From NCBI RefSeq assembly GCF_002443255.2, contig NW_019211458.1, forward strand, positions 36,568,165 to 36,632,164: a stretch of DNA of 64,000 bases, given 5' to 3'. The position numbers and the translations under genes were made by a program. Within the stretch, counting starts at the first letter, position 1, and the number at the start of each line of letters is the position of its first letter. Below the pieces are notes generated by a model, which was given only the letters and a program-made list of their open reading frames with translations, searched no databases and was not told where the DNA came from. Source of the DNA: Varroa destructor (lineage: Eukaryota > Arthropoda > Arachnida > Mesostigmata > Varroidae). This document shows positions 26,359 through 39,900 of this stretch, in pieces.

Positions 26359-27137
26359 TCATGTTTTTACATGACAGAAATATTCTACAGCCGAACTTTT
26401 TCGAGGTCTCGCCTCATTCACAGCGTCTAATGGATAATTAGTTTCCAATCGAACTGATGATTTAGCGATCCGCCGGGTTACAGCAAAAGGACAACAAGGG
26501 TCAACTTCTAAATCACAGTGCTTCAGTAAAGAAAAAGAAAAACTAGTAATAACTTTTATTATAGTATAAAAGAAGCCATCCGCACCGAGGTACTGGATAC
26601 ATGTAAATAAGTATGTATAATGATAAAATAAGATATTTTGAAAAGGTACCAGAAAATTAATTATAAATGACGGCTCAATTGTTTTTTGAAACAACAAGAA
26701 AATTACCTGATTTTTTCAGAATTAGTTTACCAATAGTTTTCTAGCTTTGGAAACGATGTCGTACCTGCAAAATCGCATGTTTCTAATTGGTGACGTCTTG
26801 AGTTAAATTCGACATATATATATATATATATATATAACACGCGGTGGATGTAGCAATGGCGCAAATGCAATCAATCGGATTCCTTATCGCGCATTGTTGC
26901 CACTGTATTCGTTCAATTCTTTTAAAAGGACTTTTACTTTCTCAACGAATTAATTATCTTCCGATGCTCATATTTGTTGTATAAACTATATATAATGTTG
27001 CTTGTTGCGTTATGTGCATGTTACGGTAACCGGTCCTTTTATTTCTCCATTGGCTCGGAAGGACATTCGCCAAACGTGAAATTGTCATTAGTCAAGCAGA
27101 CTTACTAAATAGGCTTTGTCCACTTCGTCGTTCGGCG
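26359..27137 (-). CDS. Hypothetical protein fragment, two exons
   Basis: A 32-base exon 27137-27106 (acceptor atcaccag, donor GTAAGT) encodes PNDEVDKAYL. It joins in phase 0 to an exon starting at 26520 after a strong pyrimidine tract (tttttctttttctttactgaag). That exon reads HCDLEVDPCCPFAVTRRIAK, then RLETNYPLDAVNEARPRK, and either stops at 26359 or splices at 26371. No family is recognised and no upstream exon fits with confidence. Confidence 0.3.
26814..26836. repeat. (AT)n microsatellite
   Basis: An uninterrupted AT run between the two exons of the 26359-27137 candidate gene. Confidence 0.95.
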
Positions 27138-27454
27138 CTGGTGATTAGCGGAGTACCAAACTTAAGGTATATGCACATATGTCTCATCACTTTGTCTCCA
27201 TTTACCTCATCAACTCTTCGATTATTCAATGAATACTGTTTGTTTTCCCTGCACGTTTCGACGTTATACGTCCGTAATAAATGACACAATGCGCCTTATC
27301 ACCAGTGCCTGCATCCGTTATGTGTAATGTGTGTCTTTAGTCAACTTTTAGAATTGTGCTTTACCAGAGAGAATGTAGACAGTCGTTAAAGCTAAAAGGT
27401 ATCCACCGTCCTCTGTCAGGCACATGTTTGTCGTTGGGAGCACAATCGCTTGAC

Positions 27455-27838
27455 ATGGAGCGCAGGATCATTGAGGAGTTACTTTACAAATCGAGTTTAT
27501 TGTAAGTTCACTAATTTACTTCAGTAAAAACACATCATTAGTACTCCCGTAACTCGGGCTCGTAATGAAGTTCCAGCGATCAGGCACACTGAAATGCATT
27601 GGGGAATCAATCTGTCGTTGATGTCCAGAAGTTTCTTTTCTTTCTGCTCTAGTTCAAGAAGTTTTCATGGATATTTTATCTATACATTCGACATTTATTC
27701 TTTATCTTTTTCAGGTACCGCATACCTATACACAATCCCCGTATACAGCTCGCCCTTGGCTGGTTCCCTCCCTGGTTTTTATATAGGGATACATCTATCG
27801 ACCAAGTGGTCATGCATCGCACATCATGGTACAAATAG
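27455..27838 (+). CDS. Hypothetical 56-residue protein, two exons
   Basis: Exon 27455-27501 begins MERRIIEELLYKSSL and ends at a consensus GTAAGT donor. Exon 27715-27838 follows a strong pyrimidine tract and CAG, restores the frame, and reads YRIPIHNPRIQLALGWFPP and onward to a stop. The product has a charged start, a short hydrophobic aromatic stretch (LALGWFPPWFLY) and a basic end, resembling small mitochondrial or membrane proteins in style only. I do not recognise the family. Its 3' end faces the tetraspanin stop 220 bases away. A spurious splice pairing cannot be excluded. Confidence 0.4.
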
Positions 27839-28057
27839 TGAACTTTTCACCGTTCTATGCTCGTTTGATTTCTAATCGTTCGGTTCCATTCAATGAATTT
27901 TATGATTTATATATTAGTACCTTCTTCACGTTAATTTTTCTATGGGCTTAACAATGTAATAGATGCACATCCACAGTTCGACTGGTATCGTCATGTTTCT
28001 TCTTGAATCATTTTGACTGCTGTTACTTCGACCTCAAACGTACACTCGATTATCGAT

Positions 28058-29644
28058 TTATGATTTGACCCCGTTGGCCAGACAACAGGCAAAGCAGATG
28101 CCTATCAGCTCAATAGCGCCAATGACGAAGCCAGCTATGCCGACGTACACGGAGAACTTCTCGACCTTCTGAACAAGCATTTCCATACAGCCCGGGCGTG
28201 CGCTCGGGTTAGCACCGCAGGACTCAGGTATGCTAGCGGGTTGCTCCAGGTTGACCCAGTCCGTGGATGAAGTCACTCCGCAACACTCCAGCTAACATGA
28301 CAAAATAGATGTTATTAGTGGCTAACGCACTCGAAGAGACAAAATCGATAGTAATTGTTCAGTAGCAAACCGAGCACAATACCTGCGCTACAATACAGAA
28401 AAATTGTGTTATAAAGCAAGCAAAAAAGATTATGGCATTTCATATAACAAAAAGAGTCTTTACGGTGAACTCATTGAGCTACTTTTTTACTCAAAACATG
28501 ATCAAGGCCATACAATGTATCTGCTAACCATATCTGCCTGAGCTAAAAGGCGCTACAACGCGCCCTCCGCCTTCTCGATCAGCTCAATGAGAATAAAGGC
28601 TCCTCATGCTGCGTCTCACGTAATATCAAATCATTAAATCTTTCAGTTCCTACATTGCTTCCCTCTTAGGCATCCTTAAACTGTAGTACGTCCACACATT
28701 TTACAGCATGCACTGCCCTAGGCATGTTCCACGCACGTTGAGCCATAGAGCTTCTGTGCGTTCCGCTCAGTTTTATATCCACATCGTGATCAACTAATCA
28801 TATACTTATCGTCAAATAAATAACTTAATGTTTATACCCGTTTGAGAAAAACAACTAGCTATAATATTGACGGCGATAAGTGTGTCATGCGAATTTCAAA
28901 TAACACAAAACTCGATCAGGTCCCGTCAGAATAGATAAGCATCCAGCATTTCTTTAGCACGTTAACGCGCCGGTCTCGTAATGTATGTCCATGCAGTCAT
29001 ATGCTGAGCGTCTTTCCTACCTGCTTCTGTACAAAGTCCCAAGCTTGCTTTGCCGGATTGACCTCGCCACGCTTGTAATAGTCGCGCATTGATGCTCTTA
29101 ACTGCTGCTCGGTGATCTCCTTCGCTTTGCCGCGATAGACGAAGGCCAGAACGCCGACTGTGATCTCGGCACACAACAATAAGAACAGCAACGTTGAAAA
29201 CTGCAATGATAAGCAGGATGAATGACAAAAAAAGACCGTAAATGTATGACACGAACGAAGAAGGAAGTCATCTCTTAGAAAGGGCGTACTTACTAGATGA
29301 CGTTCAACGGTCCTACGAACAATTCAAATACTCCCATCATATCACACGTGGCTTAGGTAAAAGATAGTGCCTGGTAGATTGCTAGGCCACGAGGCTCGAT
29401 TCTACCTATGGGCACACATACACAACATGAGTCAATAAAACGGATGACGTAATACCATCGTGAGCATGCAGTAGCTCTCCTGAGAAGCGCCACAGCATCC
29501 TAAGAAAGCAAGCAGAAATACGGCTACACCGATCACTATAAGAGCTATGGGAGCGCTGACGTAGTTCTCTCCAATGAGAGGGCCTGTCCCCTTCATGAAG
29601 TGCAGGGATACCGCGCCGCACACGATGACCACTATGCCGCATAC
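28058..29644 (-). CDS. Tetraspanin, CD63-like; first exon uncertain
   Basis: A four-pass membrane scaffold protein. Three exons are certain and in phase 0: 29644-29456 (end of TM1, small loop and TM2, with VCGIVVIVCGAV and FLGCCGASQESYCML), 29200-29021 (TM3 LLFLLLCAEITVGVLAF, start of the large loop) and 28291-28058 (LECCGVTSSTDW, PESC, GC, then TM4 ending FACCLANGVKS). The CCG motif and PxSC...GC define the family; the end resembles CD63 (GIVFACCL in human). The large loop has only four cysteines because PESC is followed by G rather than C. A candidate first exon at 31031-30975 reads MKSIWDIF...IFSIFWG and splices in phase, giving 219 residues. It lacks the usual Cys-rich N-terminus and KYLLF-like motif, so I leave it out of the span. 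Confidence 0.9.
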
Positions 29645-30974
29645 CTGAAACGAACAATGTGCCGAAAAATTGTTCAAGTTAAGTTGGCCTTGAAGACAAT
29701 CAGAATAAGATTCAGCACATCACTGATCATAGGGATCGACCTCTCTGGCCGGATACTTTCTGCACTCTGTACTCAGCACTCTCTGAACAATTGGCGTACT
29801 CGGCATATGTATGCAGATGATTTACGATACGTCAAAGTCAGAAAATGAAAAACAGATTTATCTGATTTGGCTTAGGAAAGTTAGAAACAGCATAACATGT
29901 ACATAAACTTTGGTGAGTTTAATGTGGTCAAGTAAGCACCCATTTTTTTTTATAGAGAAGCGTCACAAAGTTATATATCAATAAGACTCTTCTTTTTTTT
30001 TTTATTTGATATCATTTCACGGTGAGCTTAGATGGTTGGATGGTTATTAAATAGGAAGCTACAGCTATCCGACCGATCTTCGATAGCGAGAAAGCTAAAT
30101 TGTCACGCAACGTTTCAAAGCACCACTGCGTAAGTATTCGAAATACGTTACTGGCGAAAAAAAAAATGAGATTTATAAGCAACCAGATTGTGTCGTTACG
30201 CTTCGAATAAGTTTATCTAAAAAACGCCAACATTTTTACACACAATTACCTATAGGTTACCAATCGAATAGAGAGTAGTGGAAAAAAATCGTATACCTGC
30301 AACTAAATTATCGCTTATATGTATGTTTGTCATGCATATCTTTAAAATAGCTTAACTGTTGTACCACTGAAGAAAGGCCCCGGTCGATCCCACGGTCTGG
30401 ACCAGCATTTGCATTAAGCCACTACTTAAATTTTAGGCCACATATAACCCACAAATAACCCATTAAAGCAAAATCTTGCCTTCAAGTTAATAACAATAAC
30501 AAATAAATCAGCAGGTAGAATTGTAGGTAACCTGCCTATTTAAAGGTCACTGGGGATGTCCGTTACAGCTAAACACAAACATGTAGCGGATTTGAGTATG
30601 ACAGCAACAGAGATATTATCCATTAAGGATCGACGTAATTAAGCGATTTGTGCATGTAATTTAGGTTATATATTTTATAAAAGAGATTTAGAAACGTTTC
30701 TAGTAAAGAGGTTGAACATTAGGTTTACCGGTTCGCAAATTGCATCACGTACACACGACCTACATATATAAGATGTGCTTCCAAACCGGTAAAATACACA
30801 CTACGTATATTGAAACCTCTATTCTAAACTTCTTTTTAGAAGTGAAAATAATGCTAATACGGTCATATACCCGATTCGCTATTCCTTCAAAGTTTTGGGA
30901 AAGCAAACACAGCACATGATGAAATAAGGAATGGCCCAGATCTGGCGATTTGCTCCCCAGCAAGCACAAGCAAC

Positions 30975-31031
30975 CCCCCAGAAAATGGAAAATATGGATA
31001 TGTCCTTGAATATGTCCCAGATGGACTTCAT
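30975..31031 (-). CDS. Candidate first coding exon of the tetraspanin
   Basis: An ATG at 31031 opens 19 codons ending IFSIFWG at a GTTGCT donor, in phase 0 with the TM1 exon at 29644. Joined, it yields a plausible first membrane helix. The support is phase and hydrophobicity only; a different first exon further upstream is possible. Confidence 0.3.
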
Positions 31032-33887
31032 CAGATAGCCTGCTTCAACGTTTAATGATTATTTTCCGAAAAACGCTTGTTTCGGTGTACGTTCGATGCG
31101 AACGACCACACATCAGCACATTCTTAGCGCATTCGACAATTTGGCCGTCCCTTTTTGGAGGATTTCAAATGAGTCTTCAGGGAATGTTCTGTCAACCGAT
31201 GTCTTCATTATCTTACCCAATGCCACACTTATTCGGTGAAGCAGTTATTTTACCTATATTTATTGAACGCTGTTAATCATCAATTCTAGCATTCAGCATA
31301 AAAACTGCATTCGACCAAAACATTTTTCTTTTCTCAGCTCTGTTTACCTTCAATTCGCACTTTCTGCCCTTGGGTTGCGCTGTCAGAAGAGCCTAAAACA
31401 GCTTCTTTTCTAGTTTTTTATCACTATGAACTTCATCAAGCGACACTGCAAAAAACAAACGTATCGCCCAGAACTAACCATCTTAGAATGTTAGGCAACG
31501 TCCTGAGGAACTTAACAGTTTCTTTTCAATAGACTTTACATTGTATTGTGTAAATTCCATGACAAACCTCCGCCGTTTGTCTATAGAAGGTTGCATACTT
31601 CTCCGTTAACTGTTGGAAACAATAGGAAAAAAGAACAAAGGCGAGTAAAAAGATCGCTGACAGGACATTCGTTTTCGATTTGAGTTTCTTTACTGATTAC
31701 TGACTCAGGTAAGAATAGTAGGTCTGAGAGCGCGCAACGATAGCGGGTAAATGGACTAATATGACAGCAGCAAAGTCTGGCAAATCTAGGAGAGGTTTCC
31801 CAGAACTACCCACTCGGGCCATCCATATTTGACCAACTGGCATAGATCTACGTCGCCTCGTGTCCTAGCAATATGAACACCTTGTTTCTTCTCCACGCGA
31901 ACGTTCTATGCAAATTCGAATGCGATTAGAACGATGTAAATAGATGGCACGCGTTCGTCCGCATTGAGAAAATCATGAACGCTCTTCTGAACAAACAGAT
32001 ATGATAGATAGCACAGTGTTTTCTGAAGAGCCATGGCCAAGCTTCGGCGAGAAGCCGTCAAGGATCTGGTTACAGCGATTCCTGTTGGAGCTAATTCATT
32101 TCGCTATTGGCTCACCTACGTGTCACAGATCTCTTCCATGCGTCACGTTAACACAACTGGCGGCTGTGTCACATCCAAAAAAATATACATCAGCGGCCGC
32201 GGCTACGCCTTCCGCGCTAATACGGCACAAGAAGACTCTGTGGACAAAACGATCCGTAATAGCGGATCCAGACGCCCACCAGTTCGAAGTCTATGCAGAT
32301 TGCGGTGGGTCTGCAACTGAAAAAACGACATCCAAACGACAAAGGTCTATCGAGACGAGAACATACGAACGAGCACATGGCCAAATTTGCCCCACATTTC
32401 ATTTACGCACGATTGTCACCACAAATTTATTGTGATCAGCATAAGCAGTACTATTGTTTTACCTCGTCGGTTTAATGGGAGCGCACATCACAGAGGACGG
32501 GGCGAATTGTGTCGACTAAGAATTTAATGGGGCTTCAACACCACGCGAAGGGATAACGCAAGTGTACGGTATAGTTTTCCTAAAGGCTCGGTAGTAGCCA
32601 AATGACGGGCCTGTCATCTCCCTTTTCTATTTTTAGTTTATATTATAAATAGCGTCTTTTTTTTCGAATAATCAATTAAAATATCTTACTATTAACGTTT
32701 ATTTGTTACATACGAACAAAACGTAGATCGTGGGAATGTCACCTGGGATAACGGTGTTAAAATAAAGACATATTAAAGGCATATATTGTCAATAGCCAAT
32801 GCTATATATATATATATATATAGCATTGGCTAAAGTCTAAAAGATAGAATAAATTTATACTTTAATATGCCTTTATTTTAACACCGTTATCCCAGGTGAC
32901 ATTCCCACGATTTATGTTTTGTCTATATATATATATATATATAGTGTGCCGCTAATGATCTGTTAGATAGCGAACAGGGCGATAATAGCGACTTGGGATC
33001 ATAACGTCCCGCCTTCTAATCCTTTAGGCCACCGTTATAATAATATCAATCACGTAAATCGATAACAATTGGGGTTATTTTAGCATCGTTTTCTGCAACA
33101 ATGGCAAACAAGGAGCGATATCGATAACTTTTAACTCACTTAATCGAAAGCTAACCACACCAATTTGTTGCATAGAAGTCCTAATAAGAATGGCAGTACT
33201 CTGTGAAGCAACGAGCTAGCTTTATTGCTATTCAGGTTCAAACAACCTTAAAAGGTAACGAGTACAGCTGTTACGGAGTCAAAAGCGCGCCTATAACAAA
33301 ATCATCTATAACAATCACCTATAGTACAATCAATAACGACGCGTTATCATGCAATACATAACCATTAGACTTTAACAACTGGTTTACAATGTAAATGCAT
33401 CATTACATTTCGTTAAACAAAATCGATTAAAAAATAATCAAATCAGAAGATAAAAATTTATGCAGTAATATATATGAGAAATATCCGATAACATAATTAG
33501 AAAACTGCGGTTTTCGGAAATTGTTGGATCAAAATCTCAAAGTTGACTTCATTTTTTTTTGCAAAAGCTGCTATAGATCATTGTAGTTTTTCTAGTCTGA
33601 ACGATTTATCGTACCCATATATTTGTACTACACGTAACTATACAATTATACTATATCCTAGCAGAAGTTATAGCTTCGTCATAAGTTTTATCTTATTTGT
33701 TTTCAGTAGACAAGGCCATATCACTCCATATATATCGAATAAGGATAGCCTTAAAAATGGACCAGGATATTGTGACATAATATTAGAATAAATATAGAGG
33801 ATTACCTACTTCGCGTACATCAAAAATTCTCCACAGCGTACAAAAAACAATACACATTAGGTACACGGTACAAGTACTCACTAATAC
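31032..33887. other. Mostly intergenic; GC-richer block 32001-32435 with overlapping frames
   Basis: At 32001-32435 two plus-strand frames (144 and 95 codons) overlap, and the reverse strand is also partly open. One begins at a good context (agccATGG, MAKLRREAVKDLVTAIP). I recognise neither. The foldback element lies at 32716-32922. A plus-strand frame after a strong acceptor at about 33706 (DKAISLHIYRIRIALKMDQD) may be a last exon. Confidence 0.35.
32716..32922. mobile_element. Foldback (long inverted repeat) element, about 207 bp
   Basis: Left arm 32716-32812 and right arm 32822-32922 are inverted copies. The outer 60 or so bases match with only a few differences. Then comes an unequal, unmatched patch, then an inner stem (tagccaatgc) closed by (TA)n. 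A further (TA)n tract follows at 32924-32943. This is the layout of a MITE or foldback element inserted in or near TA repeats. The unmatched patches show it is not an assembly artefact of one arm. Confidence 0.8.
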
Positions 33888-33998
33888 CTCAGTAGATAGT
33901 TCCTTCCAGCTCATTCGAAGACTAGTCTTGGCATACCTTGCAATAGAATGTACCACTTCATGCAGTCGATGTTTCGACGGTCTACTTTTTTTGAGCAA
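33888..33998 (-). pseudogene. Possible Tc1-like transposase DNA-binding fragment
   Basis: The minus-strand frame reads LLKKSRPSKHRLHEVVHSIA, then RYAKTSLRMSWKELSTE. This follows the linker and second helix-turn-helix pattern of Tc1-like transposases (GRPSK….D…..L…AK…..S.KELA). It is short, with no catalytic domain nearby, and could be coincidence. Confidence 0.3.
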
Positions 33999-36900
33999 CG
34001 ATATGTCGTATGTCGAGTGGCATGTTGTTCAGGATAAATACTCGGCAAAGAGAAACGAACCGTGCTAGCCGTCCGCCTCGGCTGAAGTAATACCACACTA
34101 ACTCCAGTCCATTAGGTTTATTCCAGAACCCGCCGGTCTGGTATATCGAGACTGCTGCTATTCACGGTCATCCTCACATAGTCTGAACTGTTCCTGGCAC
34201 ATCGTGGCGTTGTGTTTACTCATGTAATGACGCTCCACTCCCACTCTAAATAAAAAAACACCTCACACTTGTCGATCGCGTACGTTAAACCTCAGCTACT
34301 GTTGTTCTGCCGTTATCCGATACAAATCGAATTCAAATGAAATAATAAGAAACCACCACAGTCCCCTGGGCTGTTAGTTTGCATTAACCCTTAAGGTGCA
34401 AAGAGTGCGCTTGCTTCCTATTTGCTGGAAAACATCCTGAATGGATGTATCAATTGCTAATTGCCTCAAGAGCGAAGGCTATGCAAAGCTGGCGAGCGTC
34501 AGACTTATTCGTTTTTACAATTGAGTCTATCTCTGAATACTATGCATGCTTGCCTTGTTGTCATTTCAGATAGGAACTAGCCACGCCATTAAGCACACTA
34601 TTCGTGTTACGGAAGTACCTCTACTAGAAATAACCGGCATTTTGTTTCTCACGTATTTTCATTTCCGATATAGTGAAGTCTCCTATGAGGTACAATGCCG
34701 GTCGAAGTGATTAAACCTAAAGTTCACTTCCAGATAGATTATTAACGATTATCCTACTCTTGCGTTAAAACGAAACAACATTTTTATTGTTATGACAACT
34801 ATCCTGGCGACTTCAGGTTAGCTCTTCAAATTTTGCAAAAACAAAAGGCACAATATTGATCGTGGTTATCGATGGGTTTGATTGTACCTGATAGCTGCTA
34901 TTGTCATCAGCGTCAAGCGCGTTCGTCGCGTGTTTGAACTTATCATTGTGAGCTCTTAGCCGCACTGAAACCATACAAGCGTGACCCAGTTATGTCGTCA
35001 CAGCCGATCTGACGACCTCTCCCGAAGGCAACGTGAGTCTTCCAATGTATATCATATTGATTAGGACTTCTAACATCGTCAAGTGAATTACTTTAGCCTA
35101 CAAGTATGTTTTTGATGGCTCGGTTTAAAATTGCGGAAATGAAATTTTATCTTGAGCTAGCACAAATGTAGCTGGCCTTTCTTGCGGCAAACTTAGTTAA
35201 TTAGCAAAAAAAAAGAAACTCAGTGATTCGATACGCATTTATATATCTTACTTAGAACCTACAGCATAAACCTACGACACCCGCTCCCAAGCTCACGGTT
35301 AGCCGACCTGCAGAATAGCGTCACATGAAGCGTTTCAATAACACAAACCGTGAGTGTCAGGTATTGTTATTCGATAGCCGTTGTTGCTCAGGCTAGAATT
35401 TAAATAGGCCAACTAGTTTTTTTTTTTTTTGATCGATCAGTTGAGGCCGAAGATGCCAACAGCAAATCTCAATGAACCCTGCTTTCGATCTGTAGCTGTT
35501 TCCACACCGTGGCTGACGACTATGCATCAAGCTTACTCTACGTGTCTCACAGAGACACGCACGCAACATATAACTAACGATTCAAAAAAGTTTTATTGAG
35601 CCAATTCACTGCATTTGTGTCCCACGATTTTAGCTATTCGTTAATAAATCGTGTGCAGCAGAATGAAATATTGTAGAAATACGGACGCCTTCGATAGGCT
35701 TTACACGCGTACTTTTTCGTTACACAGACAAGCGTTTGTTGCGCACGATTTACAATGAGCAAAAGACCAGCGGGTATATACTACAAAACTACGTTTCATT
35801 TCCAAGACGCTTTTCTTTTGCTCCCAACGTGTAGTATCTGCGTGTATATGTGGATCGGGTCCTGTCGCACAGAGGAAAAGGGGTCCGCTGATAACTAACA
35901 TAAGCCCAAGTCGTATGTCAGGGGTCAAACCGTTCTCCGCGGTTATTCTATCTACTTCCCAGTGGCTACGCCGTATAAGTATATTGTTCATATGACATTG
36001 TGTACGTGACAGGTAAAAACCCAGCGGTAATATTATTTGTTTGCATCGCTGCCCAGATGCGTGTACATTTGCAACAAACGAAGTAAAAGTCGTATCCACA
36101 TTACTGCTATTACATTGCATTGAAGCGTCCCACGTAACAGTGGTCTACAGCGTGGATGAACTAAGACATAACCAGCGCACGTTGCTAACTTAAAGCGTCT
36201 TCATTAACCAACCATTATACTAACGCTATCAGAGATCAAAGTTGCTCCTATACGCCAATTGTATTTTTACTTAGACGGACTTCGGCTTCCTTTTTCTGCA
36301 ATACCCATATATTTCTATATATCAATTCTCACGTCAATAGATGAATTATGGCTGACAGTTCATACTGAGATACTAGTCACAGCTTGTGTCGCTAACGATT
36401 ATAGCTTATAGGTGGTGCGGGTCGTCTGCATCAAACAATCCGACATAGGAAATGTTACCTCAACTTAGATCGTCAACTTACTTATATGATAAATTCGAAC
36501 AATGTACTTTTCTTTAGCGAGCGAATTATACCAGCTTACCACAAGCAAATGTACAACGATGTAGGCGATGTTGAACGGGAAGGGCATCGTCATTTGGTAT
36601 CATTTATATATTCCCTGGCCTTGAATAAAGCATACTTTGATTCGAAGGGCACCATACGGCCATTTAGCACTGGTACGTGATTCGACACAAGTTCTGTTCG
36701 ATGGACGAAAAGTTCGCACTTTCGACAATTACTTCCCATGGGAGTTACTCCCCAGCAAGCGCCCGTGTGAAGTTTGCACCCCACCTCCTGAATGGCCGCG
36801 AGAATACCTTTACCCGAATTCCCTATTCACTTAATAAATGAATCCACTTTAGCCACGCTGCGACATAAAGCGATAGCCATTGCCGTATTAAGCTGTTTCC

Positions 36901-39900
36901 TATGCACTGCTTTGTAATTAGTTGAAAGTAATCACATTTTAGCGGCCTTTCCGATCAAGCTCATAGAAACGCAATGGCTCATTTATCGATTGCATATCGA
37001 TACGTACACCCGTACACGTTGGCAGCGGCCGGTCGAAAAACCGCTTGAAGTGCTGCCAACGATACTTAACCGGTACTAGCGTATTTGGGAATGCTATCAT
37101 GGGTTTACTGGTAATCGATTGTACTAACAGATAACCAGCTTAAACAGCGGCCGATGCAGATTTAAAAGCCGATTCTGCCTAATCCTAGCGAGCGTACAGA
37201 ATCATCCATAGACGACAATTGTCTTTGTCGATAGCTACAATTGGCTAAATCCAAACCGGATTATGACGAGGTAAATGAGTCCACCTTTATTCTGATTTCA
37301 TTGGACGTTTTATAATTAATAGTGAACGTGAAGATTAGCTATTCACTACGCATGCGTCGTACAGATAAACGGAACCCATACTATAATAATGTTATTATAG
37401 AACAATGGCTCGTTTTAACAACCTATGGCATTTTTTTTTAGTAGATCAGGCAAATACTTCGCTACTGGTTAACTCACATAACTACGCTCTTCCCTCCGTG
37501 GAGTCAGCGGCGAGATAGAAGAAATGATGTTTAGCTATAATCACATAATTTAAAATTGACAACGCAGTGGTTCCAACATGATGTTGAAACAAGAGTTTTA
37601 TTTCCGTTTCGATGATGCTACGTTAATAGATAGTTTCGTAAGAGTGTGATCACAAGCAAAACATGGTCGATTTAGAAAAAATATCAACAATATATGGAAA
37701 ATTACTATTTTATGCGATATCGAGCTCTGCCGCTGTTTGGTAACGAGTCACCATCTTCGGCGTTCATGCATTTGCTATATGGGCGCTAAAACAGAGCAGA
37801 CAGCCAATAATGTGAATTCGCCCCCCAAATAGATTGACACCAAGCTAACTATAGAAATAGCAGTCTGCCGTTCAACGCTGCACGATGTAACCATCCCGGC
37901 AATTGTTTCTGCGGATAAAAAAATATGCCGTGTGATGGTCTGTCTTACATCTCAACCTTTGCTTTTTCGTTGTTCTCTTTAGACTATAGCATGTTACGGT
38001 ACCTAGAAGGGAGAAGTCTATTTAGAACTCTCACGTTTGGATTTCTACCTAGCAGCTAGCTAACGAATTGGCGACAATAGAAAAACGATTCCAGCCATTT
38101 GCAATTACCAGCCCTCACTCACATGAAATGACCACATCGTGAACACCAGCAGGTCGTCAACAGGAGCAATGACAACAACTGCTTCTGGCGGAACAACGAT
38201 AGCAATAAAAATGCAGCAAAATATGGCTGGCTCCAGGTCTAGCGGGATCCAGTTCTTCATGACGAAATTGTTGAAGAACCATGTGCACTTTTTGATATAG
38301 ATTTCATTCACGTTGTCGCTTGCCACATGTAACAACGATCAACCACGAGTCCAGCCAGCTCATTGCAGCTGTCTACTTAACTGTTTTATCCAAAAAACCA
38401 CGAGGTACACTACCGTCACACATTTCCCGCCCATTCGCTGACGCTGATTATGGCCATGACGAGGTCCCAGATGATTGCGGTTCTGTAGCGGGGCAACAGT
38501 GAGGTGCGCCGTTGATTCGTCCGACAATTTAACATGCTTGGCCAACGGGGCTTGCGCGCAACTTTGTACGGACGACAATGTCTTTTCTATGTATTTCTCA
38601 GTTGTAGAAGAATTTTCACTAGTACTTCCATTCACTCGTTCATTGTTTTGTTAGGGGGCCCCCTCCTTGTCCTGCAGCGAGGTCCAGCTAATGAAGTAGG
38701 TTACATTTACCAAAACGAATGTCATGCCAGTGCGAACATTCCACTTTTTAGCTCCACATGGTAACTATCTATGTGCAGCACGATTCAATATCAGCGACTT
38801 CAAAACCGATCCGCAACAAAGATTCAACACGCTCATGGCAGCCGACTATATCAGTAAACGTCAGATTTTTAGCAAGGCAAACCACATACGTATGCGATAT
38901 TGGTCGCAACGCGCTGATAGGCTCTGGACGGACAATAGACTTTTGTATATCGTCTCGGATATTGAATGCCTCAAATAACAAGCTTCTGATTAGGATTTTG
39001 TAAATACTATATGGTCGAGCGATGCTGTCACGTATAGCAACACCTAGGTATTTGAGCTCACCCTACTGAACAAGATGAAGATATTCATTGATGATAACGA
39101 TACTGAATTGAAACTAGCATCTCCGATAAATCTTCAACACAACTCGATTAAAACAAATGTCGAGTATCTTGGAATACCGGCGTTATGCGCTACCAGCTAA
39201 AATACAGACGAAGGCTTTGTAAGAATCGTATACACAAACGCTATCAAGAACATCATGGCTCACATACGATACTCGTTTTGCGATTGTAGAAGTCGTCTCG
39301 TTGATTAAAGCCCATTTCTATTATCGAATATGTATAACTAAAACCCGTATGGCAGACAGATAATTTAACGAGACTGAAATGGAGCGCCCGTTTTGCTTAG
39401 AGCACTTGGCTCCCATTCTAGGTCGGCAGTACTACAAATCATATTGAATCAGTATTCAATCTGTCCTAAACTTTACTCTGACTCTACCGTGCGACAGCTT
39501 GCGTACTTCAGAGTAGGTTAACTTTTACTCAGAGCTTGAATCAGATTTCATTTTCAAGCATCGGAAGTCCGCGTTCGGTGCAAATGGAAGAAAATACCCA
39601 TAGAAATTTAACGCATTCATAAGCTTCGTACTTCGAAACACCACCTTCCTGTTCTGTATTTGCCTGTTAGAAATTTTATATCATATAGATAGAGCACTTC
39701 ATGTATTTAATCTGCGAATAGACTGTGAGCCCTGGTCACGCTATTTTGTCACTGTTGCTGTATTAGGCACCCGTTAAATACATTTTCTAGATCGCTGCTT
39801 CAGTCCCTATCTTTTACACAACTTCCGAATGTCGCTCACACATACGAACATCTAAAAATGATAGACAATGTAAATATATAGATAGAAAAAGCAAGGCTCA

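Noticed and set aside
28555..28568. 14-base sequence repeated at 49325-49338
   Set aside because: In a 64-kb window several exact 14-mer pairs are expected by chance, so it does not show a dispersed repeat.
29600..29848. Plus-strand frame ending in RHMYADDLRYVK, like a reverse transcriptase YADD box
   Set aside because: No other reverse transcriptase motif surrounds it, and it overlaps the antisense of the tetraspanin TM1 exon and its intron. A four-residue match is not enough.
38769..38981. Overlapping frames on both strands at 38.7-39.0 kb that look like a gag or LINE ORF1 fragment
   Set aside because: No zinc knuckle, RRM or RT motif could be confirmed in any frame.
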